Source: Pseudaquabacterium pictum (GTDB taxonomy: Bacteria; Pseudomonadota; Gammaproteobacteria; Burkholderiales; Burkholderiaceae_C). Taken from it: a stretch of 64,000 nt of DNA. The notes beneath the pieces were generated by a model. It was not told where the DNA came from, did no database searches, and saw only the letters and a program-made list of their open reading frames with translations. A program made the position numbers and the translations under genes. The number at the start of each line of letters is the position of its first letter. Within the stretch, counting starts at the first letter, position 1. Location of the stretch: assembly GCF_005403045.1 (NCBI RefSeq), contig NZ_BJCL01000008.1, positions 216,890 to 280,889 on the forward strand, read 5' to 3'. This document shows, one piece after another, positions 63,301 to 64,000 of this stretch.

Positions 63301-64000
63301 CGCTCAGCAGGTCGTTGCCAGCGGTGCCACCGGTCGTGCCGATGGTGTCCTTGCCGTCCAGGTAGCCAGCGGGTTGCGTCTCGGCCACGTTGTAGGTGCC
63401 CGGGCGCAGGTTGGTGAACTGGTAGAAACCGTTCGCGTCGGTCGTGGCAGTGGCCGTGACCGGGTTGCCCAGGTCGTCGGTGCCCGTCAGCTTGACCTCG
63501 ACCCCGGCAATCGGCGCCTCGCTGTTGCGCACGCCGTCGTTGCCCGCGTCTTCGTACACGTAGCCGCTGAGCTTGGCCGGCGGCAGTTCACCGAAGTTGT
63601 TCTCAACGCTGTTCGCACCGGCGACCAGCGTGATGCCGCTCAGCAGGTCGTTGCCAGCGGTGCCACCGGTCGTGCCGATGGTGTCCTTGCCGTCCAGGTA
63701 GCCAGCGGGTTGCGTCTCGGCCACGTTGTAGGTGCCCGGGCGCAGGTTGGTGAACTGGTAGAAACCGTTCGCGTCGGTCGTGGCAGTGGCCGTGACCGGG
63801 TTGCCCAGGTCGTCGGTGCCCGTCAGCTTGACCTCGACTCCGGCAATCGGCGCCTCGCTGTTGCGCACGCCGTCGTTGCCCGCGTCTTCGTACACGTAGC
63901 CGCTGAGCGCGGCCGGCGGCAGTTCACCGAAGTTGTTCTCAACGCTGTTCGCACCGGCGACCAGCGTGATGCCGCTCAGCAGGTCGTTGCCAGCGGTGCC
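57374..64000 (-). CDS. Giant SdrD-like repeat adhesin, type I secreted (5' end outside window)
   Basis: At least 2,208 residues are visible and the frame is open to the right edge. In order: SdrD B-like domains in near-identical tandem (112 residues, then 113 residues); a DUF11-type domain ('TWTYKVTNTGNTSFTKADVS'); an anchor-like region (about 61.0-61.9 kb); a single SdrD domain; then a duplicated 387-residue module made of a Cys-rich 'SYWA...SFNQIFGCN...YLNAC' domain, a DUF11-like domain and an SdrD domain; a last SdrD domain; and a C-terminal calcium-binding EF-hand/dockerin-like region ('VLDLDGNGIQTV', 'DTNGNGKIDS', 'FDSNGDGLVNDLD'), the hallmark of type I exported proteins. No cleavable signal or LPXTG is visible. 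It should be a large surface or released adhesin. Confidence 0.9.
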   Translation of the reverse strand, partial: GTAGNDLLSGITLVAGANSVENNFGELPPAALSGYVYEDAGNDGVRNSEAPIAGVEVKLTGTDDLGNPVTATATTDANGFYQFTNLRPGTYNVAETQPAGYLDGKDTIGTTGGTAGNDLLSGITLVAGANSVENNFGELPPAKLSGYVYEDAGNDGVRNSEAPIAGVEVKLTGTDDLGNPVTATATTDANGFYQFTNLRPGTYNVAETQPAGYLDGKDTIGTTGGTAGNDLLSGITLVAGANSVENNFGEIKASSLSGFVYEDTGNDGVKGAGETGIPGVTVKLTGTDDLGNPVSLTTTTDATGKYSFDTLRPGTYTVTETQPAGYLDGKDTLGSTGGTLGNDVLSAITLPAGVDSINNNFGEIKASSLSGFVYEDTGNDGVKGAGETGIPGVTVKLTGTDDLGNPVSLTTTTDATGKYSFDTLRPGTYTVTETQPAGYLDGKDTLGSTGGTLGNDVLSAITLPAGVDSINNNFGEIKASSLSGFVYEDTGNDGVKGAGETGIPGVTVKLTGTDDLGNPVSLTTTTDATGKYSFDTLRPGTYTVTETQPAGYLDGKDTLGSTGGTLGNDVLSAITLPAGVDSINNNFGEIVQRPGIDIEKTTSGSSNSNTTAADYDNEDTANGAGVPILTVGSDVTWTYKVTNTGNTSFTKADVSIVDDNGTVGNTADDLTTANGKVTYQSGDDGDNLLEAGETWLYNATGTVQALNGMGATTTFDFSGNSATDGTDGNVRSYTANGITVNAEAFSRDRSTGAWSEAFLGAYGGGLGVTDSSEGDGAGDQLHTIDNTGRDNYIVFQFSQNVVIDKAFLGYVVCDSDLQMWIGNANSPITTMSNAVLSSMAFSEVNTTTSSAARWAELNAGNLAGNTLIIAADTTDTSPEDFFKLEQLVLQAATTGGVYANKATVTVANGGPSDSDMSHYVTEAAKAKIGDRIWYDKNANGLQDTGEAGVSGVTIDLKDAVTKTTVLTTTTDANGNYSFLTKAGDYFIDVREATLPSGFVFTRPNVNSNTSDGIDSDVEIRADQPGATLQWGQMANTNLSAGETDLSWDAGVYKVGIDVEKYVSGTQTSTPDCGGTEGAHSSYWASCKTSTGWSGVSGCTGGESFNQIFGCNFSWGTRNLFDCLRSTGTSLTDKFMRECVTAYLNACHDKVDYAFSKEQVLAHTKWCADNGKFDDGCKSYESENTKGCNWFDSKSIWSSVVDTQLYDADAPPGLEVKTGSTVTFTYIVKNTGDTALRNVVLTDDRIQTVTYVSGDTDRDGLLDTHETWTYTAKEVASAGTIKNTGTVTAVDSVGGVASVTDKDDAYYTGNGALKSSLGDRVWEDVNGNGLQDTGERGLSGVKVTLQGAGKDGSFGTADDVTATTTTGNNGAYLFGNLDAGQYKVTFGGLTGYRFTTADANTNNSDAIDSDANATTGTTGVVTLAAGQQNLTVDAGLVGVAKLGIDVEKYVSGTLSTTSNHGGSEGGSCGEWLSKCVTTSSMQWVSTSWFTGYWAEVKTPSGWSGVSGITGKESFNQIFGCNLAGGTKSIYEILCGTGTASVDKFLRESVAAYLNACHTKVDYAYSKDQVIAHTKWGVDTGRYDDCSKAYERENTKGCDWNTDKTLWSCVVASDLYDADAPPGLEVKTGSTVTFTYIVKNTGDTALKDVVLVDDRIQTVTYVSGDTDKDGLLDTNETWTYTAKEVASAGTIKNTGTVTAADSTGSGRTVTDADDAYYTGTGALKSSLGDRVWEDKDFDGVQDHGEAGVSGVKVILTGAGKDGVFGTKDDITHTTTTNANGLYEFNNLDAGKYTVRFVTAAGWNFTKTDLGGNDAADSDANSSGTTSVITLDANEHDLTVDAGIYRKASVGDRVWEDSNHNNLQDAGEVGIANVIVRLLNSTGTTVLHTTTTNSTGNYQFSNLDPGSYVLQFDKANVMHRGFNMNAWKWAVKDAGDDTRDSDVTGNATSTTNLTVTSQFTLHSGQSDQTRDAGITPIVLDLDGNGIQTVARADAGGSFDLFGNGKAVVSGWISGGDGFLAIDTNGNGKIDSIAELFGGNGKGDGFAKLASFDSNGDGLVNDLDAAFGQLMVWRDANGNHATDAGEMVSLVDAGVASLTVAYTELPQLDAQGNLHLERSTATLADGQSIAMTDVYFNVSAEDAAAAGVTLPTMSDLLGNDSSLDSLLGATPQGAGTLADCGDAAAGCGDASEALRRLAALSRADCAHAPAAA
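58470..60850 (-). repeat. Duplicated 1.16-kb Cys-rich/DUF11/SdrD module within the adhesin
   Basis: The word 'EKYVSGT' (coding near 60,820 and 59,660) marks two copies exactly 1,161 bases (387 codons) apart. Both run Cys-rich domain, 'PPGLEVKTGSTVTFTYIVKN', 'YVSGDTD(R/K)DGLLDT(H/N)ETWTYT', 'DDAYYTG' and 'SSLGDRVWED'. The DUF11 and SdrD parts are highly alike; the Cys-rich parts have diverged, with different cysteine positions. Confidence 0.85.
62231..63247 (-). repeat. Three near-identical 339-base tandem repeats (SdrD-like domain, type B)
   Basis: The start words lie at 62231, 62570 and 62909, exactly 339 bases apart, and the next element starts at 63248. The encoded 113-residue unit begins 'KASSLSGFVYEDTGNDGVKG' and is nearly unchanged at the DNA level between copies, pointing to recent unequal exchange. 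Confidence 0.93.
63248..64000 (-). repeat. 336-base tandem repeats (SdrD-like domain, type A), continuing past the edge
   Basis: Equivalent words occur at 63252, 63588 and 63924, exactly 336 bases apart. Two full 112-residue units ('LSGYVYEDAGNDGVRNSEAP') and part of a third are visible. The type A and B units are related but clearly distinct sets, so each was amplified separately. Confidence 0.92.

Noticed and set aside
62231..64000. CRISPR array
   Set aside because: The repeats are 336-339 bases, contiguous and in frame, encoding protein domains, with no spacer-repeat pattern. No other array-like pattern was seen.

Overview
The window is a very GC-rich, gene-dense stretch of Gram-negative chromosome. 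The aerobic benzoyl-CoA (box) genes with a BoxR-type regulator, the number of branched-chain-type ABC transporters, the roughly 1,900-residue tandem UvrA, and the NnrU, DUF502 and Tim44-like genes together point to a betaproteobacterium of the order Burkholderiales (Rubrivivax/Leptothrix/Comamonadaceae-like). This is inferred from gene content; no rRNA or tRNA gene is visible. I see no CRISPR array, insertion sequence, integrase, phage gene or replication origin.

Layout. 0-9.6 kb: benzoate catabolism and uptake. boxC (cut by the left edge) and boxR lie on the minus strand. A DUF4863 protein, benzoate-CoA ligase, an alpha/beta hydrolase and a complete five-gene ABC importer form one tightly packed plus-strand operon. 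BoxR-like boxes (TGCA-N6-TGCA and variants) sit at both control regions. 9.7-13.1 kb: two small exported proteins and a divergent response regulator/hybrid kinase pair. 13.5-19.2 kb: a tandem-duplicated UvrA. 19.3-26.9 kb: a two-partner secretion locus whose TpsA-type exoprotein ends in a caspase-like peptidase domain with His and Cys intact, plus an OmpA-like protein. 27.1-35.1 kb: a periplasmic binding protein coupled to a LolD-like ATPase, an FtsX-like permease and a DUF3299 protein, then PAP2, SRAP, a His-rich protein and a TonB-dependent receptor (possibly metal, perhaps zinc, handling). 35.2-38.9 kb: small, NnrU, TPR-like, Tim44-like and chagasin-like genes. 39.0-48.4 kb: a second branched-chain-type ABC importer plus hydrolase operon, preceded by an excellent sigma-54 promoter and by genes for a sigma-54 activator and a soluble histidine kinase. 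48.4-52.1 kb: a four-helix sensor-like protein and an Lhr-like helicase. 52.1-64 kb: a type I secretion system (TolC, HlyD, LapB-type ABC) directly downstream of a giant repeat adhesin that runs off the right edge.

How the parts work together. BoxR probably represses both the ring-cleavage genes (boxC side) and the activation/uptake operon until benzoyl-CoA accumulates. The sigma-54 activator at 46.9-48.4 kb is the natural candidate to switch on the second ABC-hydrolase operon. TpsB (25.3-26.9 kb) should export the caspase-bearing exoprotein, and the type I machine should export the SdrD-like adhesin. The strongest candidates for something new are the secreted-caspase locus, the zinc-like transporter module with an unexpected binding protein, and the adhesin with duplicated Cys-rich modules and three tandem hairpins before its export genes.
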